This document shows positions 1 through 5,632 of a DNA stretch of 6,270 nucleotides, one piece after another; the stretch's first letter is position 1; each line of letters opens with the position of its first letter. Location: the NCBI GenBank assembly GCA_026706225.1, contig JAPOZE010000005.1, positions 1-6,270 of the forward strand, given 5' to 3'. The notes beneath the pieces were generated by a model. That model was not told the origin of the DNA and searched no databases. It worked only from the letters and a program-made list of their open reading frames with translations. The translations under genes and the position numbers were made by a program. This stretch comes from Acidobacteriota bacterium (lineage in GTDB: Bacteria; Acidobacteriota; Terriglobia; Versatilivoradales; Versatilivoraceae).

Positions 1-2319
1 CAATTGCCAACCGAGCGGGCCTTCCCCCGCCCACGGCGCCAGCTTCCCGTTCTCTTCACGCGCCAGCCGCAACGTCACTTGTGGAATGCCCAAGCGGGTG
101 GGGAACCGGTCGTCGTCAAACACGCGCTGCATCTGGGGCTGGTCATAGGAATCGTCCGCATCGAGCACCTGGTTGAATGCCTGCTGGGCCTCGCTCATTC
201 GCCGGCCGATCGTTTCGATCTCGAACCCCTCCAGGACCTCCGGAACCTCCTTGGGATCATCCCCGTGGACCCTCTCGATCAAATCGCGCAAACCGCCCGG
301 TGCGCGGATCACCCCCTGATCGAACAGGGCCGCTGCGGTGCGCCACTGCACATCCAGCGGATAGACCAACGCCCCTGACCCGAGGACTCGCTTCAGCCAG
401 TGCGCGCCGTCCACCCGATCCGGATCCGGCGACAGAACGTGCAAAAGGGGCGCCGCGACCGGACGCTTCGCCGCCGGACGCAGGTCCATGTGCCGCCACA
501 GGCGCCCTGCCCGCTGAACCAGCGACCCGATCGGGGCCAGATCGGTGACCATCAGGTCGAAATCCAGATCCAGCGAAGCCTCGACCACCTGCGTCGCCAC
601 CAGCACTCGTCCGGTCCTGCCGGCGCCATCCCGGCCGAAACACCGCTGAACGGCGGCTTCCTGTTTCAAGCGGTCGGCCACCGTGAACCGTGCATGCAAG
701 AGATCGACCTGGAGCCCCGCTTCGCGCAGCACCATGGCCGAAGCAATGGCGCCGCTCACGGAATTGCGAATCCATACGCAGGCCATCCCTTCTTGGCTGC
801 CGGCTTGCAAAAGTCTTGCGGCTGCTTCTTCATCTCCAAGCCGCTGCACGGCAAGGTCGCGGCAGGTGGCCGGAACGGGATCGGGTTCCACGCTGTCGAT
901 GCTTCGGCCGATGACGTTCAGCATCGGATAAGCCCGGCCCTCGACCTCGCGTGGTCTGCGGAGACCAAGACCCCTCTGAAAGGCCTTGGCATAGCCGGCC
1001 CGCATTCCCAGCGGCAAGGTTGCCGTCATGACGATCGCGGACCCGCCCAACATGGCGTGGAACTGCAGCAGGCGCTGCAGTTGGGCCTCCATGTAGGGAT
1101 CGAATTCGTGGGCTTCATCGACGATAAGAATGTGCCCGGACAGCGCACGGAGGCGCAGCGTATTGAAACGGGTCGGCAGCACCGCCATCAACGCCTGGTC
1201 GATAGTCCCCACTCCGACGTCGGCCAGGAGAATTCGCCGTCGGTCGTTGGCCAGCCACGAACCGCAACTCGGTCCCGCCCCCGGATCGGACCCGTCGCGC
1301 CCCAGGATCTGGCGGAACAGCTCATTCATCCCGGCTCTTCCGTGGGTCAGCGCCAGAGAGGGCCGGCCGTCGAACATCCGCGGCGCCACAGCTTCCAGGC
1401 GCCCCAGCATGGCGTTCGAAGTCGCCATGGTCGGCAGGGCGAAAAAGAACCCGTTCCCCTTGCCGGCCGCCATCATGCGTGAGGCAAGGATCAGTGCGGC
1501 TTCGGTCTTGCCGGAGCCTGTCGCATCTTCAATCAGGGCAAGTACGGGGCCGTCCGGCAAGCCGATCTCCTTCACGGCCGCCTGCATCGGACGTAGCTCG
1601 TCTGTTTCGCGCAGAACCCTTGTGGAACCGTCGGACGACGGCCGGGCGCAATGCAATCCGGCCGCGGCGATCGCGGCTTCCGCCCCGGCAAGGGCCTGAC
1701 TCCAATAGAGTTCAATCGGAGTCTGCGGAGCCCGAGGACCGAACCACTCCGAATTGGAGCCGATCCAGTCCGCTTGAACGGTCAGACCGGACAAAGCCCA
1801 CGACAAACTTCGCGCTTCGGATTCCGTCACTCCGTCCAGTGAAGCTCCGGAAAACAGTGGCGCGACAGCCTGGATCGCCTCAGCGGCAATCCGGGAGGCC
1901 TCGGTTCCGATCTGGCTGGCTTGATCCCTGGACTTTCGATGGTCGAGATATTCCGGCGGGCCTCCGTGGTGACCGGCGACCGCGGCATACAGGTTTCGCC
2001 GGACGCCTTTTGTCCCCCCGAGCTTGTCGGAGAGGAGATCGTCATGGTCGCACAGCAGCCGATAGCTGTGCTGCCAGTGAGGAAGGCCGGAAGGGAGACG
2101 GCCGAGCAACATGGCGCGAAAAGACGCACTGAACTTGCCGAGATCGTGTAAAGCGACAAGAAACGACGCTGCCTGGTCAGCTTCGGGGGATCCGGTGAGC
2201 GTCCGCCGGTTGGTCAGGCAGGTTGCCACCGCCCCTACGTCGAGCATGTGCCAAAGGGCAGGATGCGTATATCCGTCAATCGATTTCCCGGGCCATGCTC
2301 TGACTTGTTCCGGTGTCAT
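1..2319 (-). CDS. cas3: CRISPR-associated HD nuclease/helicase Cas3, type I-E style (3' end beyond window)
   Basis: Cas3 is recruited by target-bound Cascade, then unwinds and degrades invading DNA. Reading from the ATG at 2317-2319 gives 773 uninterrupted codons to the window edge. The N-terminal HD domain shows H24 (HMLD), H58-D59 (ALHDLGKF), H81/H84 (HWQHS), H117-H118 (GHHGG) and D184 (ADWIGS), so the metal ligands look intact. The SF2 helicase follows: LRPMQ 242-246, Walker A ATGSGKT 266-272, FALPTMATSNAM 293-304, DEAH 401-404, MTATLP 431-436, VATQVVEASLDLDFD 574-588 and QRAGRLWRH 602-610. The segment near 740-773 (TRLGIPQVTLRLAR, then APW) resembles the start of the Cas3 C-terminal domain. 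FALPTMATSNAM, DLAPIGSLVQRAGRLWRH and this tail point to type I-E. E. coli Cas3 has 888 residues, so about 100 are probably missing. No internal stop or frameshift is seen. AGGTGAG at 2338-2344 is a long 18 bases from the ATG. Cas3 is usually first in a I-E operon, so Cascade genes are expected beyond position 1. Family certain, subtype likely. Confidence 0.96.
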   Translation of the reverse strand, partial: MTPEQVRAWPGKSIDGYTHPALWHMLDVGAVATCLTNRRTLTGSPEADQAASFLVALHDLGKFSASFRAMLLGRLPSGLPHWQHSYRLLCDHDDLLSDKLGGTKGVRRNLYAAVAGHHGGPPEYLDHRKSRDQASQIGTEASRIAAEAIQAVAPLFSGASLDGVTESEARSLSWALSGLTVQADWIGSNSEWFGPRAPQTPIELYWSQALAGAEAAIAAAGLHCARPSSDGSTRVLRETDELRPMQAAVKEIGLPDGPVLALIEDATGSGKTEAALILASRMMAAGKGNGFFFALPTMATSNAMLGRLEAVAPRMFDGRPSLALTHGRAGMNELFRQILGRDGSDPGAGPSCGSWLANDRRRILLADVGVGTIDQALMAVLPTRFNTLRLRALSGHILIVDEAHEFDPYMEAQLQRLLQFHAMLGGSAIVMTATLPLGMRAGYAKAFQRGLGLRRPREVEGRAYPMLNVIGRSIDSVEPDPVPATCRDLAVQRLGDEEAAARLLQAGSQEGMACVWIRNSVSGAIASAMVLREAGLQVDLLHARFTVADRLKQEAAVQRCFGRDGAGRTGRVLVATQVVEASLDLDFDLMVTDLAPIGSLVQRAGRLWRHMDLRPAAKRPVAAPLLHVLSPDPDRVDGAHWLKRVLGSGALVYPLDVQWRTAAALFDQGVIRAPGGLRDLIERVHGDDPKEVPEVLEGFEIETIGRRMSEAQQAFNQVLDADDSYDQPQMQRVFDDDRFPTRLGIPQVTLRLAREENGKLAPWAGEGPLGWQL

Positions 2320-2347
2320 TTTTTGCAGTGGGTGTTGCTCACCTACG

Positions 2348-2353
2348 ATTATA
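2348..2353 (-). promoter_or_regulatory. candidate -10 box for cas3
   Basis: A perfect TATAAT hexamer lies on the minus strand upstream of cas3, inside an AT-rich dip in otherwise GC-rich DNA. No recognisable -35 box sits 16-18 bases upstream. A transcript starting about 7 bases downstream would begin near 2341, inside the only Shine-Dalgarno-like sequence (AGGTGAG, 2338-2344). The box and that ribosome binding site therefore do not fit together well. The hexamer match is seen directly; its use as a promoter is inferred. Confidence 0.35.
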
Positions 2354-2395
2354 GTAAACGAAACTTCCCCCGTGGCCTATGGAACGTGCGAAAGT

Positions 2396-2404
2396 TGTTA
2401 TGAT
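2396..2404 (+). promoter_or_regulatory. candidate extended -10 for the exonuclease gene
   Basis: TGTTATGAT reads as an extended -10 (TG, one base, then TATGAT), a type that can work without a good -35; none is visible at the expected spacing. Transcription would begin near 2411, only about 7 bases before the ATG at 2418. This would make a nearly leaderless mRNA, which agrees with the absence of a Shine-Dalgarno sequence there. Confidence 0.3.
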
Positions 2405-2417
2405 ACGCCCTCAAGCC

Positions 2418-2930
2418 ATGAATACATTCGTCGCGATCGATTTCGAGACCGCCAACCAACAGAGGAACAGTGCGTGCGCTTTGGGACTTGCCAAGGGGAG
2501 CAGGGGAATAATTGAGGTTGTACGGTCGTTTCTGATACGGCCGCCGACATCGCGGTTCGAGTTCTCTCATATTCATGGACTCCATTGGGAAGATGTTCGC
2601 GACGAGCCCACCTTTGGCGAACTCTGGCCGACCCTGCTCCCCTGGTTCGATGACGCGGAATTTGTTGCGGCCCACAACGCACGATTTGATGGAAGGGTGC
2701 TCCAAGCGTGCTGCGCCGCCTACGGAATTCGTGCACCACGACTACCTTTCACCTGTACGGTCGAGCTGGCGCGCCGGCAGTGGAGCATCTATCCGACACG
2801 TTTGCCCCATGTCTGCCGGCGCCTCGGCATCTCGTTGCGCCACCATGAACCCGGTTCCGATGCAGAAGCATGCGCGCGAATCGTGCTTGCGGCCCAGGCA
2901 GTGGGATGGCAGGGGACGATGACCGGTTAG
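2418..2930 (+). CDS. stand-alone DEDDh 3'-5' exonuclease (DnaQ / Pol III epsilon-like)
   Basis: A 170-residue single-domain exonuclease of the RNase T/DnaQ superfamily, expected to remove nucleotides from 3' ends of DNA or RNA by two-metal catalysis. ExoI is D8-F-E10-T, ExoII is H86-N87 with F90-D91, and ExoIII is H143 with D148, so all four acidic residues and the DEDDh histidine are present. IHGL at 52-55 followed by PTFGELWP at 64-71 is also typical of these short epsilon-like proteins. No BRCT, helicase or Cas2 domain is attached. In-frame ATGs at 2379 and 2400 would add 13 or 6 residues, but family members normally begin directly with M-x-x-x-V-A-I-D-F-E-T, so I take 2418. None of the three starts has a clear Shine-Dalgarno. 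The gene is divergent from cas3 and convergent with the small coiled-coil gene. Role could be spacer trimming, repair or RNA processing; the sequence alone does not decide. Confidence 0.9.
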   Translation: MNTFVAIDFETANQQRNSACALGLAKGSRGIIEVVRSFLIRPPTSRFEFSHIHGLHWEDVRDEPTFGELWPTLLPWFDDAEFVAAHNARFDGRVLQACCAAYGIRAPRLPFTCTVELARRQWSIYPTRLPHVCRRLGISLRHHEPGSDAEACARIVLAAQAVGWQGTMTG

Positions 2931-2964
2931 CCCCGACAGTCTTCTATGGATTACGCTGCCGGGG
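2931..2964 (+). other. hairpin directly after the exonuclease stop
   Basis: CCCCGACAG at 2931-2939 pairs with CTGCCGGGG at 2956-2964. This gives a nine-position stem with one A-C mismatch and a 16-base loop, starting at the base after the stop codon. It has no T tract of its own. It may protect the 3' end of the message or act together with the second hairpin just downstream. Confidence 0.4.
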
Positions 2965-2965
2965 A

Positions 2966-2988
2966 CTTCCGTTCGGAAGGGTTTTCTT
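2966..2988 (+). terminator. weak intrinsic terminator after the exonuclease gene
   Basis: CTTCC (2966-2970) pairs with GGAAG (2975-2979) around a GTTC loop and is followed by GG and then TTTTCTT to 2988. The stem is short, but the position, 36 bases after the stop between two convergent genes, fits termination of plus-strand transcription. The reverse direction has no T tract after the stem, so it would not obviously end the opposing gene. Confidence 0.45.
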
Positions 2989-3014
2989 GGTGGATCCGAC
3001 CGCATGGCGCGGTA

Positions 3015-3302
3015 TCAGAAAAACGCGATCTTGAGAAGCAGGACGACAATGGCCGGGCCGAAGAAATACTCGATGATCTTGAGGTCCCCTTTTAAACCAG
3101 CCATCCCGGCCTTGGTGGAGACCTCCAGTTTGTCAATCGCAGACCTTACGGCAACGATCTCCGCCTTGAGGTCGGATTTGGTGGCCAACTCGGCATCCGA
3201 GCGGCTGATGGCGGCAACGACAACTTCGGCTTGGCGGGAATCCATGCCAGCGTCCTCAAGCTCCCGGATGGTGGCGTGGGTGTCGATGGTGTAGGTGGCC
3301 AT
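3015..3302 (-). CDS. small coiled-coil, membrane-anchored protein (DUF1640-like)
   Basis: A 95-residue protein of unknown function. The N-terminus (TIDTHATIRELEDAGMDSRQAE, residues 5-26, which includes a T-D-T-H start and an A-G-M-D turn) and LATKSDL at 39-45 match my memory of the DUF1640 / CCDC90-like family. These are short proteins with an N-terminal helical motif, a central coiled coil and one membrane helix at the end. Here residues about 35-75 are charged and helix-prone, and residues 79-95 (YFFGPAIVVLLLKIAFF) form a hydrophobic tail suited to a C-terminal membrane anchor. The ATG has a good ribosome binding site, AAGGTGG at 3309-3315, with a 6-base spacer. It lies 79 bases downstream of yraN on the same strand and converges on the exonuclease gene. 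A molecular function is not known to me; a scaffolding role would be a guess. Confidence 0.82.
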   Translation of the reverse strand: MATYTIDTHATIRELEDAGMDSRQAEVVVAAISRSDAELATKSDLKAEIVAVRSAIDKLEVSTKAGMAGLKGDLKIIEYFFGPAIVVLLLKIAFF

Positions 3303-3316
3303 GGTGTTCCACCTTG

Positions 3317-3330
3317 GCTAGAGTCTAGCA
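3317..3330 (-). promoter_or_regulatory. palindrome overlapping a possible extended -10 before the coiled-coil gene
   Basis: GCTAGAGTCTAGC at 3317-3329 is a 13-base palindrome with one central base. On the minus strand TGCTAGACT (3330 down to 3322) reads as an extended -10 (TG, one base, TAGACT). No -35 is seen. Transcription would begin near 3315, just before the ribosome binding site. If real, the gene would have its own promoter and possibly an operator, not only read-through from yraN. Confidence 0.3.
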
Positions 3331-3381
3331 CATCTTCTCACGGACCGGCCCCGGCAGGCATTGAAGACGTTTGCCCCCCAA

Positions 3382-3834
3382 TTACCAGCCGAGCCTCCCG
3401 GGCTCCCTGAAGGCATCCTTGAAAAGAGAGATCTGGGGATCCTCCCAGGTCCCTTGAATGCCGACGATGTCGAAGCGCCAGGCCGCCGCCCGGCGGCGAA
3501 GTCCCCGGCGGTAGTCGGCGGCTGCCCGGCAGATCTGCCGCTGCTTGGCAGGACCCACCGCCTCCTCGGGACCTCCGTAGAGGCGATTCCGGCGATACTT
3601 CACCTCGACGAAGGCCAGGATGTCACCGTCCCAACCGATGAGATCGATCTCCCCCGAGCGGCTGCGGTAGCGGTGGGCGACAATCCGATATCCTTGGCGT
3701 TTCAGGTAGGCGTAGGCGACCAATTCGCCTTTCATGCCCGTTTCCGAGGTGTTGGGCCGGTGGGGGCGCCGGGCCCGGCCCAAGCGCCAACCGGCCAACC
3801 ATCGCCTTCCCTTTTCAAGCCAGATGGAACGCAC
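3382..3834 (-). CDS. yraN: YraN/UPF0102 family, restriction-endonuclease-like fold
   Basis: A 150-residue member of the widespread UPF0102 family, which has the core of Holliday-junction-resolvase-like nucleases but no settled cellular role; it is presumed cytoplasmic and nucleic-acid linked. Family signatures are present: TGMKGE at 32-37 opening the domain, GEIDLI at 61-66, FVEVK at 75-79, GGPEEAV at 87-93 and RFDIV at 120-124. E62, D64, E77 and K79 supply the E-x-D ... E-x-K residues expected at the active site. The reading frame extends up to a TTG at 3885, but I start at the GTG (3832-3834) because GGAGGA lies 7 bases before it and the TTG has no such site. The first 31 residues are basic and Trp/Arg-rich. 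The gene is downstream of cysS on the same strand across 202 bases that contain no convincing gene. Confidence 0.92.
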   Translation of the reverse strand: MRSIWLEKGRRWLAGWRLGRARRPHRPNTSETGMKGELVAYAYLKRQGYRIVAHRYRSRSGEIDLIGWDGDILAFVEVKYRRNRLYGGPEEAVGPAKQRQICRAAADYRRGLRRRAAAWRFDIVGIQGTWEDPQISLFKDAFREPGRLGW

Positions 3835-4036
3835 CGGGTCTTCCTCCGGGCCGAGGCCCCCAAACGACGGGTCGAGAACCTTCAACAGGTTGTGGAGGGA
3901 GAGATGCCGAAGGAGAAACCCGACAGCCTGGAGGGAGCGCTGTACTCTGTTGCTTCAGGGAGCGCCACGGGGAGAAACCGTGTCGATGCGAGAGGATTTG
4001 GAACGGAACTCAACGGCCCGCGCCGCCGATCCGGTC
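3835..4036. other. gap between cysS and yraN, no gene seen
   Basis: These 202 bases separate the cysS stop from the chosen yraN start. The yraN frame stays open up to a stop at 3955-3957 but without family similarity or a ribosome binding site upstream of the GTG. A short inverted repeat, CACGG/CCGTG around 3966-3982, lacks a T tract and is not a convincing terminator. I see no clear promoter. Confidence 0.5.
3842..3847 (-). promoter_or_regulatory. ribosome binding site that fixes the yraN start
   Basis: GGAGGA on the minus strand, 7 bases before the GTG at 3832-3834, is close to an ideal Shine-Dalgarno. It lies inside the longer reading frame that begins at the TTG at 3885, and is the main reason to prefer the shorter protein. 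Confidence 0.7.
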
Positions 4037-5428
4037 CTATCGCTTCTTCCAGCGGACGCCGTCCCTGGTGTCCTCGACCAGGTAGCCCAGGTCGAAAATC
4101 TGCTTGCGGAACTCGTCGGCCAGGGCGAAGTCCCGGGCCTGCCGCGCCCGGCTTCTTTGCTCGATCAGGCTTTGGACCCGGGGGTCCGGCCCGGATTGCC
4201 CGGACTCCCAAAGCGGCAGGACCCGGTTGAGCCTGTCCATGGTCGCCAGGATCGCCGAGCCGTCGCCGTCACCGACCCGGCCGGCCGCCAGGGCGGTATT
4301 GACCTCACGCACCCAGTCGAAGATGGCGGCCAGGGCCTGGGCCGTGTTGAGGTCCTGGTCCATGGCCTCCTCGAAATTCTCCAGAACCGCCTTGCAGCCG
4401 GACTGGAGCTCGGGGCTGGCGCCGCTCGGCAGGGTCTCGGTTTCGATCCGCTGCCTGAAATCCCGCAGCCGCTGCAGCGAGGCCCCGGCCTGCCTGACCG
4501 CATCCGCCGTGAAGTTGAGTTGGCGCTTGTAGGGAACGCTTTGCAGGGCGTAACGGATGGCTCCGGGTTGAATCCCCTGCTCCAGCAGGTCCCGGAGGGT
4601 AAAGAAGTTGCCCTTGGACTTGGACATCTTCTCGCCATCCACGATGAGATGCTCCCCGTGGACCCAGTAGCGCACGAAGGGCTTGGCGGTGGCGGCCTCG
4701 CTTTGGGCAATCTCGTTCTCGTGGTGGGGAAAGATGAGATCCACCGCGCCGCAATGCAGGTCGAAGGTCTCACCCAGGTATTTCATGCTCATGGCGGAAC
4801 ATTCGATGTGCCATCCCGGCCGACCCGGACCCAGGGGGGTTTCCCATCGAGGTTCCCCGTTCCTGGGAGCCTTCCACAGGACGAAGTCCCGCGCATCCTG
4901 CTTGTCGTATTCGTCCACATCCACGCGGGCCCCCACCCGAATTCCCTCCCGGTCCAGCTTGGCCAGCTTTCCGTAGTCCCCGAAGGCCTCGATGCGGAAA
5001 TAGATCGATCCGTCCTGCTCGTAGGTGTAGCCTCCGGACTGAAGCTGCCGGATCAGGGCCACCATGTCATCGATGTGATCGGTCGCGTGGACGGCTCGGT
5101 CGGGTTTCTCGATGCCCAGCCGGTCGCAGTCCTCGAAAAAAGCCTGGGTATAGCGGTCCGTAAACGCCCTGAGCTCGGCAACGGTTTGCGCCTCGGAGTT
5201 CCGGATGGTCTTGTCGTCGACGTCGGTGATGTTCATGACGTGAAAGACCCCAAAGCCCTTGTGCCGCAGATAGCGCTTCAGAACGTCCTGGAAGACGAAG
5301 GTTCTGAGGTTTCCGATGTGGACAAAGTCGTACACCGTGGGACCACAGGTGTACATTCTGACCTCCCGGGGCTCCAGCGGTTGAAAGGGTTCGATCCTTC
5401 CGGAGAGGGTGTTGGACAACTGCAACAT
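4037..5428 (-). CDS. cysS: cysteinyl-tRNA synthetase
   Basis: Charges tRNA-Cys with cysteine using ATP in the cytoplasm, a class I aminoacyl-tRNA synthetase. The 463-residue length is normal (E. coli has 461). The Rossmann catalytic domain carries the family's HIGH variant HIGN at 37-40 and the KMSKS loop KMSKSKGN at 267-274. The cysteine-binding zinc ligands C28, C210, H235 and E239 match E. coli C28, C209, H234 and E238 with a one-residue shift. Other recognisable blocks are NITDVDDK at 66-73, GWHIECSAMS at 205-214 and FPHHENEIAQS at 233-243. The C-terminal part (QARDFALADEFR) is the usual helical tRNA-binding region. The ATG at 5426-5428 is preceded by AGGAG at 5438-5442 with a 9-base spacer and a good promoter. 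It is divergent from smc and may lead a unit with yraN. No missing residues or frameshift are seen. Confidence 0.99.
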   Translation of the reverse strand: MLQLSNTLSGRIEPFQPLEPREVRMYTCGPTVYDFVHIGNLRTFVFQDVLKRYLRHKGFGVFHVMNITDVDDKTIRNSEAQTVAELRAFTDRYTQAFFEDCDRLGIEKPDRAVHATDHIDDMVALIRQLQSGGYTYEQDGSIYFRIEAFGDYGKLAKLDREGIRVGARVDVDEYDKQDARDFVLWKAPRNGEPRWETPLGPGRPGWHIECSAMSMKYLGETFDLHCGAVDLIFPHHENEIAQSEAATAKPFVRYWVHGEHLIVDGEKMSKSKGNFFTLRDLLEQGIQPGAIRYALQSVPYKRQLNFTADAVRQAGASLQRLRDFRQRIETETLPSGASPELQSGCKAVLENFEEAMDQDLNTAQALAAIFDWVREVNTALAAGRVGDGDGSAILATMDRLNRVLPLWESGQSGPDPRVQSLIEQRSRARQARDFALADEFRKQIFDLGYLVEDTRDGVRWKKR

Positions 5429-5458
5429 GAGTGAATTCTCCTGCTGGGACAGGACACC

Positions 5459-5488
5459 AGAATAGACCGCAGTTTACCGATAAGTCAA
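5459..5488 (-). promoter_or_regulatory. sigma-70-type promoter of cysS
   Basis: On the minus strand TTGACT (5488 to 5483, five of six matches to TTGACA) is followed after 18 bases by TATTCT (5464 to 5459, four of six matches to TATAAT). Transcription would start near 5452 and give a leader of about 23 bases containing the AGGAG ribosome binding site. The leader is too short for a T-box or another riboswitch. Confidence 0.55.
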
Positions 5489-5490
5489 TA

Positions 5491-5549
5491 CGGGCGAGTC
5501 CTTTCCACGGCGCTTTGCACTCCGGTTCGATCCGTGGTAAACTCGCCCG
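5491..5549. repeat. nested inverted repeat between cysS and smc
   Basis: CGGGCGAGT (5491-5499) is exactly complementary to ACTCGCCCG (5541-5549), and inside it CCACGG (5505-5510) is complementary to CCGTGG (5532-5537). Together they can form an interrupted stem of 9 plus 6 base pairs around a 21-base loop. The element begins 2 bases upstream of the cysS -35 box and its right arm overlaps the candidate smc -10 box. It could be a DNA operator for divergent control, or an RNA structure if a longer transcript covers it. It has no T tract and no cloverleaf, so it is neither a simple terminator nor a tRNA. Confidence 0.6.
5515..5543 (+). promoter_or_regulatory. candidate promoter of smc
   Basis: TTGCAC (5515-5520) and TAAACT (5538-5543) are separated by exactly 17 bases. 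The -35 matches the consensus at only its first three bases and the -10 at four of six. Both boxes fall within the nested inverted repeat. Transcription would start near 5550 and leave a leader of about 80 bases before the smc start. Confidence 0.35.
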
Positions 5550-5617
5550 GTCAGCATGAAATCCTACCTTTTTCCGACCCTGTCAAACCCAACAGTTCCA
5601 GTGGGCGTGAAGCCTTT

Positions 5618-5622
5618 GAGGG
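5618..5622 (+). promoter_or_regulatory. ribosome binding site supporting a TTG start for smc
   Basis: GAGGG lies 10 bases before the TTG at 5633-5635. No in-frame ATG is available nearby that would keep the conserved M-L-K-L N-terminus, so this modest site together with family similarity decides the start. Confidence 0.45.
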
Positions 5623-5632
5623 TGCCTTCCTA

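Noticed and set aside
257..775. A 172-codon minus-strand frame within cas3 but in another phase
   Set aside because: The cas3 frame carries helicase motifs V and VI through this stretch; the alternative frame is low complexity (Gly, Arg, Ala).
400..1482. A 360-codon open frame on the plus strand opposite cas3
   Set aside because: It is antisense to well-conserved Cas3 motifs, and its translation is rich in Arg, Pro, Gln and His with no recognisable domain. Long antisense frames are expected in GC-rich coding DNA.
2320..2417. CRISPR repeats or leader between cas3 and the exonuclease
   Set aside because: No repeated unit is present in the 98 bases. Arrays, if any, lie outside the window.
2999..3013. 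Short stem ACCGC/GCGGT just after the coiled-coil gene stop as a terminator
   Set aside because: The stem is five pairs and no T tract follows on the minus strand.
3835..3885. A longer YraN starting at the TTG at 3885
   Set aside because: The TTG has no ribosome binding site, whereas the GTG at 3832-3834 has GGAGGA at ideal spacing; the extra 17 residues do not resemble the family.
3361..4230. A 289-codon plus-strand frame across yraN
   Set aside because: Antisense to conserved YraN motifs; Pro/Gly/Arg-rich translation without domain features.
3734..5434. A 566-codon open frame on the plus strand opposite cysS and part of yraN
   Set aside because: It mirrors the codon structure of cysS, which has all its catalytic and zinc-binding residues. 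The antisense translation shows no known family and has no plausible start region.
5429..5490. A T-box or other riboswitch in front of cysS
   Set aside because: The predicted leader is only about 23 bases and no T-box sequence or specifier stem is present.
5521..5537. GGTTCGATCC resembling a tRNA T-loop within the inverted repeat
   Set aside because: The flanking bases do not form a five-pair T stem, and there is no anticodon arm or acceptor-length structure, so this is not a tRNA.
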